Below, piece by piece: positions 24,094-32,724 of a stretch of 49,525 nucleotides of DNA; the stretch's first letter is position 1, and each line of letters starts with the position of its first letter. The position numbers and the translations under genes were made by a program. Source of the stretch: Verrucomicrobiota bacterium (GTDB lineage Bacteria > Verrucomicrobiota > Verrucomicrobiia > Chthoniobacterales > Terrimicrobiaceae); assembly GCA_026398275.1 (NCBI GenBank), contig JAPLTF010000029.1, positions 1-49,525 on the forward strand, given 5' to 3'. Below the pieces are notes generated by a model. It did no database searches. It was given only the letters and a program-made list of their open reading frames with translations, and had not been told where the DNA came from.

Positions 24094-24786
24094 TCAGGTC
24101 AGCTGCTTGATCGCGGTCGTTAGGTAGACGGCCTCGGGGTGCTTGCCGCGGTATTTTGTGATCTCCTTTTTCTCGATCACGCGGAATCCGAACCGCTCGA
24201 GAACCTTGGCCCCGCGGCGGGATTCGAAAGTGACCATCTGGCCGAAGACCGCCTTCTCCCCGCGCGACTTGAGGTAGTCGAAGTAGGCGTTCAGCATCAC
24301 ATGCGTCCCGGCGATGCTCTGCGCCTCGGGGAGGACGTTGAAATGGAAGTGGGCGGTTTTTCTGGGTGCGGCCGGGACCTCGCGCCAGGAGTTCTTCAGG
24401 ATCCAGTGGATGAATTCCCGTGTGGCCGGATTGTAGCGGCGGTATCGCGCGAGGCCGGTGGCAAATAGGCTGAGGTTGTGGAAGAAGCTGTGCCACTGCT
24501 GGCGCAGCGGGCGCCGCGAGCCGAGCAGGTAGCCTTTCACCACGCCGTCCTGTTCGAGGACAAAAGCGGATTCGGGCTCGATGTCGGTGTAGTAGGCCGT
24601 GAGATAGTCCGCGAAGAGTTCGCGGTCCTCGAAGATCGGATCGATCGGCTTGCCCAGGAACCCGGTCTCGCAACAAAGCCGGCGGACGGCACCGCGGTCG
24701 CGGGGTTCGTAATGTCGGATCGAAATTCCAGAGGGCAGGGCCACGGCCCATTTTGTAGGCGGGAATCCCGTTTTCGACAAGTTCAA
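24094..24786 (-). CDS. GNAT-like acetyltransferase
   Basis: The 230-residue protein starts a GNAT-like beta-alpha fold at GISIRHYEPRDRGAVRRLCC (residues 19-38). It has the central VVKGYLLGSRRP strand and ends with GAKVLERFGFRVIEKKEITKYRG, the usual last strand-helix-strand of the fold. The acetyl-CoA P-loop (R/QxxGxG/A) is not clear, so the acyl donor and substrate are open. The gene stands alone, divergent from the small membrane protein gene. Its stop codon lies inside the direct repeat flanking the MITE-like element. Confidence 0.65.
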   Translation of the reverse strand: MNLSKTGFPPTKWAVALPSGISIRHYEPRDRGAVRRLCCETGFLGKPIDPIFEDRELFADYLTAYYTDIEPESAFVLEQDGVVKGYLLGSRRPLRQQWHSFFHNLSLFATGLARYRRYNPATREFIHWILKNSWREVPAAPRKTAHFHFNVLPEAQSIAGTHVMLNAYFDYLKSRGEKAVFGQMVTFESRRGAKVLERFGFRVIEKKEITKYRGKHPEAVYLTTAIKQLT

Positions 24787-24899
24787 CCGCCGCGGGTCCC
24801 GGTCGAGTCGCTGCTTTTCATGTGGTCCAGGCTCTGCTAGTATGCTCGGTTAATCTGCTGCTTCTGAACTCTCAAAGCCATAACGAAGGACACGCCGGC

Positions 24900-25478
24900 A
24901 TGGCGGGGCCCGCGAAAAACCGGCGGGCAAACATTCGCGGAGTGCTCTCGGCCGAGGCGCTTGCGGCCATCGGGGCATGCGTTGTTCTGGTCGTTCTCGT
25001 GGCGCTGACCATGCGGGACAAAAAGCCGCGCTTCCGCTTCGATCCCACGCCGACTCCAGCGCCCGCCGCAACCGCGCCGCCGGGCTCCGCCTCGGCAACG
25101 CCGGTTTCTGCGCCGGATTTGGATGCCCTGTTTGTCCAGGGCCGGGCGGAGAGCCAGCTCATCGCCCCGGTGGGCGAGCCGCTCAGCCCCCCCTTTGTCC
25201 CGAATACCGATTACGCAAAACCACCGCTCTATCGCGAGATCCGGGAAACCGACCTGAGCGGGATGTATGCGAGCGCACCCAAGAAGGACAAGCGGGCGAT
25301 CGGCAAGGTCGCGAAGCTCGGCGGCTTCGGCACGCCGGAGGCCATGGCCCGGGCGTTCGGCTATCCGTCGGTGGATCAGATGATTTGGAGTTGGGACCAG
25401 ACGATCGCCACCACCCCGCAGTTTCAAGCCGGCAATTTCGGCACCAACTCCGCGCCCCCGCTTCCCTGGCAGGATTAG
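24900..25478 (+). CDS. hypothetical single-pass membrane protein
   Basis: A 192-residue protein with a basic N-terminus (GPAKNRRANIRG), one membrane helix (AALGACVVLVVLVAL-like, about residues 20-40), a Pro/Thr/Ala linker and an exported or cytosolic tail. The C-terminal ~80 residues contain KLGGFGTPEAMARAFGYPS and VDQMIWSWDQTI, which look conserved but match no family I know. The start at 24900 fits the basic-then-hydrophobic pattern. The frame is open further upstream. Its stop is adjacent to that of the convergent thiol protein gene. Confidence 0.6.
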   Translation: MAGPAKNRRANIRGVLSAEALAAIGACVVLVVLVALTMRDKKPRFRFDPTPTPAPAATAPPGSASATPVSAPDLDALFVQGRAESQLIAPVGEPLSPPFVPNTDYAKPPLYREIRETDLSGMYASAPKKDKRAIGKVAKLGGFGTPEAMARAFGYPSVDQMIWSWDQTIATTPQFQAGNFGTNSAPPLPWQD

Positions 25479-26069
25479 TTATTCACCGTATTTGACCGAG
25501 CAGCCGTAGGCTTCGGTTTGCGGCGTGCTCACCGGCTTGCCTGCAAGAACGTCATCGAGGGCGGCTGCCACATAATTTTTCGCCCCGGCGATGTCCGCGG
25601 GATCGGGAGTCTTTTTGTCATCGATGGCGCCGTGGTAGACGAGGGTTCCGTCTTTGTTGATGACATACATCTCCGGAGTGCGCTTGGCACCGTAGAGCTG
25701 GCCGACCTTGCCGTCCTCGTCGAGGAGGTAGGCGGTGGCGGCGGAACCATTTTCCGCGCTGGCCTTGGCGGCGTCGCCGGCGGACATGTTTCCCTGCTTG
25801 CCGGGGGCCGAGGAGCAGATCGAGAGCCAGACGACCCCCTTGGCGGTCGCGTCTTTCTGGAGCTTCTGCATGTTGCCGGAGCCGTAGTGCTTCTTGACAA
25901 ATGGACATCCCGGGTTCGTCCACTCCAGCACGACGACCTTGCCTTTGAAGTCCGACAGCGAGACCTCCTTGCCGGCTGCGCTTTTCAAGGTGAAATTCTG
26001 CGCAGGCTCGCCGACTTCCGCATAGACGGCACTGACGAGAACAATGAGGAGGGCGAGGGCTTTTTTCAT
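25479..26069 (-). CDS. exported peroxiredoxin-like/thioredoxin-fold protein
   Basis: The 196-residue protein has a signal peptide (MKKALALLIVLVSAVYA) and an AhpC/TSA-like domain. The N-terminal strand region is VGEPAQNFTLKSAAGKEVSL. The active region is TNPGCPFVKKHYGSGNMQKL, with a single Cys followed by P-F-V-K-K, as in the PRX-like branch of thioredoxin-fold proteins. A second Cys near the C-terminus (EAYGCSVKYGE) could be resolving. It is expected to act in the periplasm as a thiol peroxidase or reductase. It lies 56 bp after dsbD on the same strand, whose product could reduce it. That pairing is inference. Confidence 0.85.
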   Translation of the reverse strand: MKKALALLIVLVSAVYAEVGEPAQNFTLKSAAGKEVSLSDFKGKVVVLEWTNPGCPFVKKHYGSGNMQKLQKDATAKGVVWLSICSSAPGKQGNMSAGDAAKASAENGSAATAYLLDEDGKVGQLYGAKRTPEMYVINKDGTLVYHGAIDDKKTPDPADIAGAKNYVAAALDDVLAGKPVSTPQTEAYGCSVKYGE

Positions 26070-26125
26070 GATGGCGGGAAGATAGACGACAATTGCCTCC
26101 GCGCAAGGGGCGCGGATCGGACAGC

Positions 26126-28174
26126 TCAGGGAAGCTTCTTCAGCGCATCCACCAGGATCGATTCCGTCAGAAGCTCCGGCAGGACCACCGGGTCGCCGGC
26201 CCGACCGGCAGGGTAAATCACATAGAACGGAACCCCGACGCGCCCGAAACTTTTCAGGGCGGCGGTGATCTCGGGATTGGCATTCGTCCAGTCCGCCCTC
26301 ATCGGCACCACGCTTTTCTCGCGGAGGAGCTGCTGGACAGCCGGGGTGTCGATGGCCGTCCGCTCGTTGAACTTGCAGGTGATGCACCAGTCGGCGGTGA
26401 AATCGACGAAGACGGATTTTCCGGAAGCCTGCAGCGCGGAGAGGGATTTTGCTGAGAACGGCACCCATTCGATCCCGCCGGGTTCCTGGCTGCCCGCATA
26501 GGCGAACTTCTGCCCGAGGAAATACCATCCGCCGCCGCCGCCAATCAGCACCGCGAGGAAGATGGCGGTCGCGCGCGAGCGGGTTTTGGAAAGCGGTCCG
26601 CAGAAGCTTCCGTAAAGCCAGCACGAGATCGAGAGGCAGAGCAGAAAACAGAGGAACCAAAAGACTCCGTCCGTCCCGCGCTGTCCCCCGACGATGCTCA
26701 GAATCCAAACCAGGGTGGCCATGAGGGGGAACCCCATGAGTTGCTTCAGCCGCTCCATCCATGCGCCGGGGCGCGGGAGGAATTTCATCCAGCCCGGACG
26801 CGCGGTGAGCAGGAGATAGGGAAATCCCATGCCGGTCGCCACCGCGGCGAACATGGCCAGAATCACGATCGCGGATTGACTGAACGCGAAACCCAGCGCG
26901 GTTCCGAGGAATGGTGCCGTGCAGGGGGTCGCGAGCAGGGTGGCAAAGAGGCCCTGAAAGAATGATCCGGCGAACCCGCTGGACGAAGCGGCGGATTCCA
27001 GCGCCGTGCTCGCCCGGCCCGGCAGGACCAGTTCGAACACCCCGAACAGGTTCAGCGCAAAAACAAAGACCACCGAGCCGATGGCAACATTGAACCACGG
27101 ATTCTGGAATTGAAACGCCCATGTGACCTCGGTGCCGCCGGATTTGAGGATGACCACGAGGATGCCCAGGCCGAGGAACCAGGTGAAGATGCCCCCGATA
27201 AATGCGAGGCCATGCGCGAAGATCTTCCGCGGCGACTCGCCGGCCTGCTTGATAAAGCCGAAGATTTTCAGCGAGATGACCGGAAGCACGCAGGGCATGA
27301 GATTCAGGATCAATCCACCAAGAAACCCGTAGAACAGAGCGAGCCAGAGGCCCTGCTTGGGAGCGGGAGCAGGGGCGGAGCTCTCAACAAGCCAGGCCCT
27401 CTTTTCTGATCCCTCACCGACTGCCAGGACGCCGCGGAACGCGCCATGCATATCAATCTGAAATTGTCCGGGATCGCCAGCCACCGGATGCCCGACGGAT
27501 TGATCGTCGAGCGGCAGAGGGAAGAGCGCGGCCTTCGCCCCGGCAGGCAGGTTCGGGATCTTGAGAGTCCAGCCGCTGCCGCTGTTCGCCCAGTTGAGAG
27601 TCAGAGGCGGCGGGCCAGCGGAGGGGATCAGGGACCGGAATTCCGCGAAGAGCGCCTGATTTGCCGCCGTTGAAGCCGCTGCGACAGGGAGTTTTAATTC
27701 CAGCTCGGCGGACCCCGGGATGCACATGTCCTTGCAGGTGAGCCACGAGGCCTTCGCGCGAAGCGTGACCGTCTTCCCGGCCGGGAGGTCCGACGGCGGA
27801 ATAATCGTCGTGATGAGCAGGACCTTCCCGTCGTATCCGTAGGTCCAGATCTCTCCCGGCTCGATCATCAGATGCGGCGCAGGCCATTGAATCGGTCCGC
27901 TCTGAAACCCCGACGGCAGCGCCCAGGCAATCTTTGTCGGAAGCCCCGCATCCCCGCTGTATTCCCAATAGGTGTGCCAGCCGGGAGCCATTTCGAGCAG
28001 AAGCCCAACCTCAAACGGCTGGCCCGGAACGATCGCGGTCGTTGACGGAATCAGCCTGGCCGACACCAAAATCTGACCATCAAGCACCTGCGCCTGCGAC
28101 GAGGCCAGCGTCAGCATCAAAGCGGCGGGCAGGAGAAAACCGCGAAGGAGATTTCCAAAAACTGGTTTCTGCAT
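26126..28174 (-). CDS. dsbD: protein-disulfide reductase DsbD family
   Basis: Carries electrons from cytosolic thioredoxin across the membrane to periplasmic thiol proteins. The 682-residue product has a signal peptide and a periplasmic N-terminal domain with the C-x3-C pair in SWLTCKDMCIPGS (about residues 144-154). A membrane domain follows with the redox cysteines in LNLMPCVLPVISLKIFGF and LATPCTAPFLGTALGF. The C-terminal thioredoxin-like domain has DWCITCK near residue 600. All three redox pairs are present, so it should be functional. The start at 28174 gives the best signal peptide, and another ATG 9 codons upstream is possible. It is followed by its likely client, the peroxiredoxin-like protein. 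Confidence 0.92.
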   Translation of the reverse strand: MQKPVFGNLLRGFLLPAALMLTLASSQAQVLDGQILVSARLIPSTTAIVPGQPFEVGLLLEMAPGWHTYWEYSGDAGLPTKIAWALPSGFQSGPIQWPAPHLMIEPGEIWTYGYDGKVLLITTIIPPSDLPAGKTVTLRAKASWLTCKDMCIPGSAELELKLPVAAASTAANQALFAEFRSLIPSAGPPPLTLNWANSGSGWTLKIPNLPAGAKAALFPLPLDDQSVGHPVAGDPGQFQIDMHGAFRGVLAVGEGSEKRAWLVESSAPAPAPKQGLWLALFYGFLGGLILNLMPCVLPVISLKIFGFIKQAGESPRKIFAHGLAFIGGIFTWFLGLGILVVILKSGGTEVTWAFQFQNPWFNVAIGSVVFVFALNLFGVFELVLPGRASTALESAASSSGFAGSFFQGLFATLLATPCTAPFLGTALGFAFSQSAIVILAMFAAVATGMGFPYLLLTARPGWMKFLPRPGAWMERLKQLMGFPLMATLVWILSIVGGQRGTDGVFWFLCFLLCLSISCWLYGSFCGPLSKTRSRATAIFLAVLIGGGGGWYFLGQKFAYAGSQEPGGIEWVPFSAKSLSALQASGKSVFVDFTADWCITCKFNERTAIDTPAVQQLLREKSVVPMRADWTNANPEITAALKSFGRVGVPFYVIYPAGRAGDPVVLPELLTESILVDALKKLP

Positions 28175-28235
28175 GGCTTTCACTATCACCGGATCCTTCA
28201 TTCGGCAAACGCAGGGTTTTCACCCCGGAGACCAC

Positions 28236-28377
28236 GGGTGTGATCAAATGCGGGCGAGGTTTCCTTGGTGCGAGAAAGGATCGGGTCAGACCTCCGGGCT
28301 GACCGTTCCCCACGCGGCGGGCCGGGGACGTCCCGCCCTACCACTCATCGCGTCCAACCTCACCCAGTTTTGCAATC
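28236..28377 (-). repeat. MITE-like dispersed repeat, copy 3
   Basis: About 140 bp. The left end GGGTGTGATCAAATGCGGGC and right end (CAACCTCACCCAGTTTTGCA) form imperfect inverted repeats. The interior, read on the minus strand, contains AGGGCGGGACGTCCCCGGCC and CAGCCCGGAGGTCTG, as in copy 1. No clear target duplication is seen, so it may be older. It sits in the gap between dsbD and the second TSUP gene. Confidence 0.7.
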
Positions 28378-28411
28378 GCGATACGGCAATCAGGTGATGG
28401 CGCAGGCGGGT

Positions 28412-29203
28412 CTATCTGGCGAGAAACTCCCGCCAGAAGAAGACGAGGGAGAGGAATACCCCGATGACACCGACGATATTCCGCACCTGCTGCTGGCTGA
28501 TTTTTTGCGCCATGTGCGACCCGAGGAAGTAGCCGAGCGTGGCACCGAGCGTCATGACGACCGCCTGCGGCCAGATGACGAGGCCGGCAAAAATGAAGTA
28601 TGTTGCCGCGACGATGTTGATGAGCGAGGCGAGCACGGTTTTGATCGCATTCATCTCGTGGATGTGATGGAGGCCGAGAAGGCCCATGGTGGCGAGCATG
28701 AGGATGCCGATGCCCGCCCCGAAATACCCGCCATAGACGGCCACGCCGAACTGCAGGACCAGCGCGGCGGTTGTCCCCGCCGCGCGGGTCTGCCGGCCGG
28801 TGGCGACCGCCTCGATGCCGGCCAGGCGGCGGAAGACGTTGTTCAGCAGGAAAAGCGCGGTTGCGAACAGGATCAAGAACGGCACGAGCTGGTCGAAGAC
28901 CTTTTCGTTGGTGCGGGTGAGCAGCCATGCGCCCAGAAGCCCGCCCGCGATGCTCACCGGCGCAAAGTTTTTCAGCCACGGCTTCACGGCGGAGAGGTGG
29001 CTGCGATAGCCGTAGAGGCTGCCGATGATCCCAACGAGGAGCGCGAGCGTGCTCGTCGCGTTCGCCTGAATCGACGGCATGCCAAAGGCCAGGAGCGCTG
29101 GAAACGTGAGGATCGTGCCCCCGCCGGCCACGGCATTCATCCCACCCGCCAGACAGGCGACAGCGAACAAGACCAGAATTTCCGTGGTGCCGGGCGTATG
29201 CAT
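28412..29203 (-). CDS. TauE/SafE (TSUP) family membrane transporter
   Basis: A 263-residue protein with about eight membrane helices. The N-terminal motif AGGMNAVAGGGTILTFPALL is the classic TSUP signature, and the second half has GGYFGAGIGILMLATMGLLG, the other repeat motif. Family members move sulfite, sulfoacetate or similar anions, and the substrate here is unknown. ATG 29203 is chosen because the upstream in-frame extension is encoded by the dispersed repeat at 29221 and is not family-like. It is distinct in sequence from the TSUP gene at 6.6 kb. Confidence 0.85.
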   Translation of the reverse strand: MHTPGTTEILVLFAVACLAGGMNAVAGGGTILTFPALLAFGMPSIQANATSTLALLVGIIGSLYGYRSHLSAVKPWLKNFAPVSIAGGLLGAWLLTRTNEKVFDQLVPFLILFATALFLLNNVFRRLAGIEAVATGRQTRAAGTTAALVLQFGVAVYGGYFGAGIGILMLATMGLLGLHHIHEMNAIKTVLASLINIVAATYFIFAGLVIWPQAVVMTLGATLGYFLGSHMAQKISQQQVRNIVGVIGVFLSLVFFWREFLAR

Positions 29204-29220
29204 TCCAGAAATTCCGTTCA

Positions 29221-29359
29221 AACCACGGATGAACACCGATGAACACAGATATTCTGGCTGTCGCAACCCCCACCGGTTTTACGTGCGCCGCGATCTGTCT
29301 GACCAGCATGTCCGCTCATGGCATTCAGCATCCGTGTTTATCAGTGTTCATCCGCGGTT
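29221..29359. repeat. dispersed repeat with long inverted ends, family C
   Basis: The left arm AACCACGGATGAACACCGAT (29221 on) and right arm (29329-29359, reading ATCAGTGTTCATCCGCGGTT at its end) are inverted copies over about 30 bp. The 77 bp between them show no coding sense. A half copy lies at 46500-46521. The right arm overlaps and encodes the last codons and stop of thiE, so the repeat has replaced or extended that gene's end. Confidence 0.7.
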
Positions 29360-29997
29360 CCTTCCACAGCAAAATTTCCGATGAGCGCCCGGCATTTTTT
29401 GCAGTAGCCCAACACATCCGCCGCCTGGAGGATGCCGGAAACAATCACGACGCGCATTGCTCCAGCCGCGAGAACGGCTGGCAGATTTTCCAGCTTGATT
29501 CCCCCGATGCAAAATACCGGCAGGGCGACCTGTTCGTGCACGCGGCGGATCTCGTCAACTCCGATGGGCGCGTAATCGGGTTTGGTCGGCGTCGAAAACA
29601 ACGGGCCGAAGCCGATATAGTCCGGCCCTGCCTGCGTGGCGGACACAGCCTGATCGAGACTGTGCGTGGAGAGGCCGATGATGGCATCCGGCCCGACGAT
29701 TTTCCGCACCTGCGGGACCGGTAAGTCGTCCTGCCCGACATGAACCCCGTCCGCGCCGGTCAGGGGAACGAGATCCGGATGGTCATTGAGAATGAGCGGC
29801 ACCTCGAATTCGCGGCAGATTGGAAGGATTTCGCCCGCAAGCGCGCGGATCTCCCCGGGCAGGAATTTTTTCGCGCGAAGCTGAAGGATGTCGACTCCGC
29901 CCTCCAACATCCGCCGCGTCATTGAAGTCGCGCCCCCGGCAGCGACATAGCCGAGGTCAAGGATCCCATAGAGGTGGCGGTCGGAGAGGTTCTTCAC
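29341..29997 (-). CDS. thiE: thiamine-phosphate synthase
   Basis: Joins the pyrimidine and thiazole phosphates to give thiamine phosphate. From GTG 29997 the product has 218 residues of TIM-barrel type. RHLYGILDL is the first strand, GGVDILQLRAK, LILNDHPDL, GADGVHVGQDDLP, IIGLSTHSLDQA and YIGFGPLFSTPTKP follow in order, and GGI and VVIVSGI bind the phosphate. All diagnostic motifs are present. The frame extends upstream to an ATG at 30063, which would overlap the channel gene, so the GTG is preferred. The final residues (EGTADEH) are encoded by the family C repeat. No TPP riboswitch was recognised. Confidence 0.9.
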   Translation of the reverse strand: MKNLSDRHLYGILDLGYVAAGGATSMTRRMLEGGVDILQLRAKKFLPGEIRALAGEILPICREFEVPLILNDHPDLVPLTGADGVHVGQDDLPVPQVRKIVGPDAIIGLSTHSLDQAVSATQAGPDYIGFGPLFSTPTKPDYAPIGVDEIRRVHEQVALPVFCIGGIKLENLPAVLAAGAMRVVIVSGILQAADVLGYCKKCRALIGNFAVEGTADEH

Positions 29998-30031
29998 GGT
30001 CTGGAAATTCCGAAATCTACAAGGTGAGACA

Positions 30032-30751
30032 TCATTTTCTGGAATCCGTTTCCTGCGCCACATGCATGCCGACCAGCCGCGCGATCTGGACCATGAGGAT
30101 CACCTGGCCGATCACAGCCACGAGGACCGAGGCACTGCGTGCGACGGCGCTGGCGGGCAGGACATCGCCGTAGCCAACGGTCGTCAGCGTCACGAAGCTG
30201 AAGTAAACCAGCCAGCCCGGATCCTCAATGAACGAGGCCTGCTGGGCAGCGGCATCGGTCGTCCAGTTGCTGACCCGGAAGCTTCCCGGAGCATAATATT
30301 CGATCAGCACGAACATCAGTCCGGCCAGAACCCCGACGAGCAGATAGACCGCGACCGCGCCGCAAAGGATGTCGCTCGTGACGATCTTCGCCTTGAAAAC
30401 CGAGCGGACCACGATCCCCAGGACGTAGCCGAGAAAGAGGATCTGGATGATGAGCTGGACCGGAATCCACTTGTGGTGGGTGATCACGCTGCCAAGCACG
30501 AGAACAATCAGGACAACCGCCCCGGCGAACATGTGCCGCGCGTGGTGGTTGGCGCGCTTCCAGAGCGTGAGCATCGAGGCCCCGATCACGAAAAGGCTGA
30601 GGGGGGCGAGCGTCACCATGCCATGAAAGTTGGGAAGCCACTTTCCAAACAGGGAAGTGCTCGGGGCGAGAACAAGCATCAGAAACAGCGCCAGCAGGAG
30701 CACGCCGAACGGGTGGCGGCTGATTGTGTTCCAAAAGCCTTGTTTGGTCAT
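30032..30751 (-). CDS. potassium-channel-like membrane protein
   Basis: The 239-residue protein has about five or six membrane helices. Near the end a pore loop carries the K+ selectivity filter TTVGYGD (190-196) between two helices (about 133-152 and 203-225). No RCK/TrkA-N nucleotide-binding domain is attached and no charged S4-like voltage sensor is obvious, so gating is unclear. It is probably a homotetrameric K+ channel in the inner membrane. It lies 34 bp upstream of thiE on the same strand with no functional link apparent. Confidence 0.85.
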   Translation of the reverse strand: MTKQGFWNTISRHPFGVLLLALFLMLVLAPSTSLFGKWLPNFHGMVTLAPLSLFVIGASMLTLWKRANHHARHMFAGAVVLIVLVLGSVITHHKWIPVQLIIQILFLGYVLGIVVRSVFKAKIVTSDILCGAVAVYLLVGVLAGLMFVLIEYYAPGSFRVSNWTTDAAAQQASFIEDPGWLVYFSFVTLTTVGYGDVLPASAVARSASVLVAVIGQVILMVQIARLVGMHVAQETDSRK

Positions 30752-30849
30752 CCTGTGAATCTGCCACCGATCCGCGGAGATTGGCCAGCACGTTTGTCTT
30801 CAATCCCGGGTTGTCAACCAAGCCTCCGGGAAATACAAATTTCATCGCC

Positions 30850-32697
30850 ATGCCGACCACCACATCCTCCGCCTCCGGACTCGAAGCATTTTCTGCGAAC
30901 GAACGACTTCTCTCGCCGGAGGACAAGGCGCTCGCGGAATGCCTGATCGCCGAAAATCAGCACCATCTTTATTCGGGCTGGAAAAACCCGGGGGTAGATG
31001 ACGATAAGAAACTGGCCTTTCTGAAATGCCTGCGGTCCGCGGATCAGTCATATCCTGGCGGACTGCCGGGCTACATTAAAAATGCCCGCGTGCTGCTGGC
31101 TGCCGCCGCCACCGGCAGCAATCCCTACGAAGGCTACACGCCGGAGCAGCCCGACATCGTCGACCTCTCGGGGTTCGGCGCTGACTACGCCGCGGCCGAA
31201 GAGGCGGGCCTGGCCGCGTTCGCACACACGGCTGTCGTTATTGTTGCCGGCGGGCTCGGCGAGCGGCTGGGCTACAACGGCATCAAGCTCGACATCCCGG
31301 TCGAGGTCACGCAGGACACCACCTACCTTGCCCACTATGCGAGCGTCATCCGAGCCGCTTCCCACAAGCTCGGCAGGCGGATCCCGCTGGTGATCATGAC
31401 CAGCATGGATACCAACGCGGGAACGTTGGCCACGCTGGCTGCGAACAACAATTTCGGTCTCGAAGCCGACCAGATCACGATCCTGCGCCAGGAGTTGGTT
31501 CCAGCGCTCGCGGATATCGATGCACACCTCGCCCTCGAAAACCCCTGCGAGCTGATCATGAAGCCGCACGGGCACGGGGACATCCACATGCTCCTGCATT
31601 CCACCGGCACGGCGAAGAAGCTCGCGCAGGATGGCGTGCGCTATCTGCTGTTTGTCCAAGATACGAACGGCCAGGCCTTCAATGCCGCGCTGGCGGCCAT
31701 CGGCGTTTCCGAACAGCGGGGATTTGATTTCAACTCGATCGCCGTCAACCGCGTGCCCGGCGAGGCGGTCGGAGGGGTCACCACGCTTGTCAAACCCGGC
31801 AGCCCGAACCTGACGATCAACGTCGAATACAACCAGCTCGATCCCCTTCTGCGCGCCACCGTGAGCCCGGAGGGGGATGTTCCGAACGAGCGCGGGTTTT
31901 CACGTTTTCCGGGAAACATCAACCTGCTGGTGATCCGCATGGAACCTTATCTGCGCGTGCTCGAATCGTCGCAGGGGATCATCGCCGAGTTCGTAAATCC
32001 GAAGTTCGCTGATGCCTCCCGCACGAGCTTCAAAAAGCCCGCCCGCCTCGAGACGATGATGCAGGACCTGCCCAAGCTCTTCACGAGCGGCGAGAAAGTC
32101 GGCGTCACCATCTTTGACCGGGCTTGGTGCTTCAGCGCCTGCAAAAACAATCTCACCGAAGCTGCGGACAAGGCCGCGAAAAATGGTCCGCCGGAAAGCG
32201 CCTCAAGCGCGGAGAACGACTACTACCTCGCGGGGCGCATGAAGCTCCGGTTTGCGGGAATGGCCGTCACCGACGAGCCGGAGATCCCGATCTGCGGAAT
32301 CCCGTTCACACCCGGTCCACGCGTGATCCTCAGGCCGTCATTCGCCCTGACGCTCGCCGAGGTCAACGAACGCATCAAAGGCGGAACCATCTCCGGAGCC
32401 AGCACGCTGGTTCTCGATGGCGATGTCCGGTTGGAAAATGTCTCCGTCTCCGGCGGCGCCTCGCTTGTGATCTCGGCAGTTCCCGGTGCCAGGGTGACTG
32501 TCAAAAATCTGAATGTTTCATCGGGGCCGGGCTATCTTTTGGAGCAGCTCAGCGCTGACGAAATGGCATCGGCCGATGTCCCCGAGTATCTGCGGATTCG
32601 CGGATACCGGATCACCGATCGGGGGGCCAAAAAGTTTGTGGTTGGCGAAGAAGGCCGGTGGGAGATTGACGCGGGGGGAGTGCGGAGGGCCGGCTGA
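30850..32697 (+). CDS. UDP-sugar / UTP-glucose-1-phosphate pyrophosphorylase family protein
   Basis: Makes UDP-sugars from sugar-1-phosphate and UTP. The 615-residue protein carries the nucleotide-binding loop AGGLGERLGYNGIKLDIPVE (133-152), which is the form found in plant-type broad-specificity UDP-sugar pyrophosphorylases rather than bacterial GalU. Later motifs are KPHGHGDIHMLL (guanidine/uridine region) and YNQLDPLLRATV. The C-terminal ~150 residues form a left-handed beta-helix-like tail. Start at ATG 30850, preceded by no family-like sequence. It probably feeds polysaccharide or surface glycan synthesis. Which sugars it uses cannot be read from sequence. Confidence 0.85.
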   Translation: MPTTTSSASGLEAFSANERLLSPEDKALAECLIAENQHHLYSGWKNPGVDDDKKLAFLKCLRSADQSYPGGLPGYIKNARVLLAAAATGSNPYEGYTPEQPDIVDLSGFGADYAAAEEAGLAAFAHTAVVIVAGGLGERLGYNGIKLDIPVEVTQDTTYLAHYASVIRAASHKLGRRIPLVIMTSMDTNAGTLATLAANNNFGLEADQITILRQELVPALADIDAHLALENPCELIMKPHGHGDIHMLLHSTGTAKKLAQDGVRYLLFVQDTNGQAFNAALAAIGVSEQRGFDFNSIAVNRVPGEAVGGVTTLVKPGSPNLTINVEYNQLDPLLRATVSPEGDVPNERGFSRFPGNINLLVIRMEPYLRVLESSQGIIAEFVNPKFADASRTSFKKPARLETMMQDLPKLFTSGEKVGVTIFDRAWCFSACKNNLTEAADKAAKNGPPESASSAENDYYLAGRMKLRFAGMAVTDEPEIPICGIPFTPGPRVILRPSFALTLAEVNERIKGGTISGASTLVLDGDVRLENVSVSGGASLVISAVPGARVTVKNLNVSSGPGYLLEQLSADEMASADVPEYLRIRGYRITDRGAKKFVVGEEGRWEIDAGGVRRAG

Positions 32698-32724
32698 GGG
32701 CGAGGCGGCTTTTCTCGAGTCCGC

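Noticed and set aside
25479-27122. Single 547-codon frame joining the thiol protein to sequence inside dsbD
   Set aside because: The upstream 350 codons are antisense-like, out of frame with dsbD. The real gene starts at ATG 26069 with a signal peptide.
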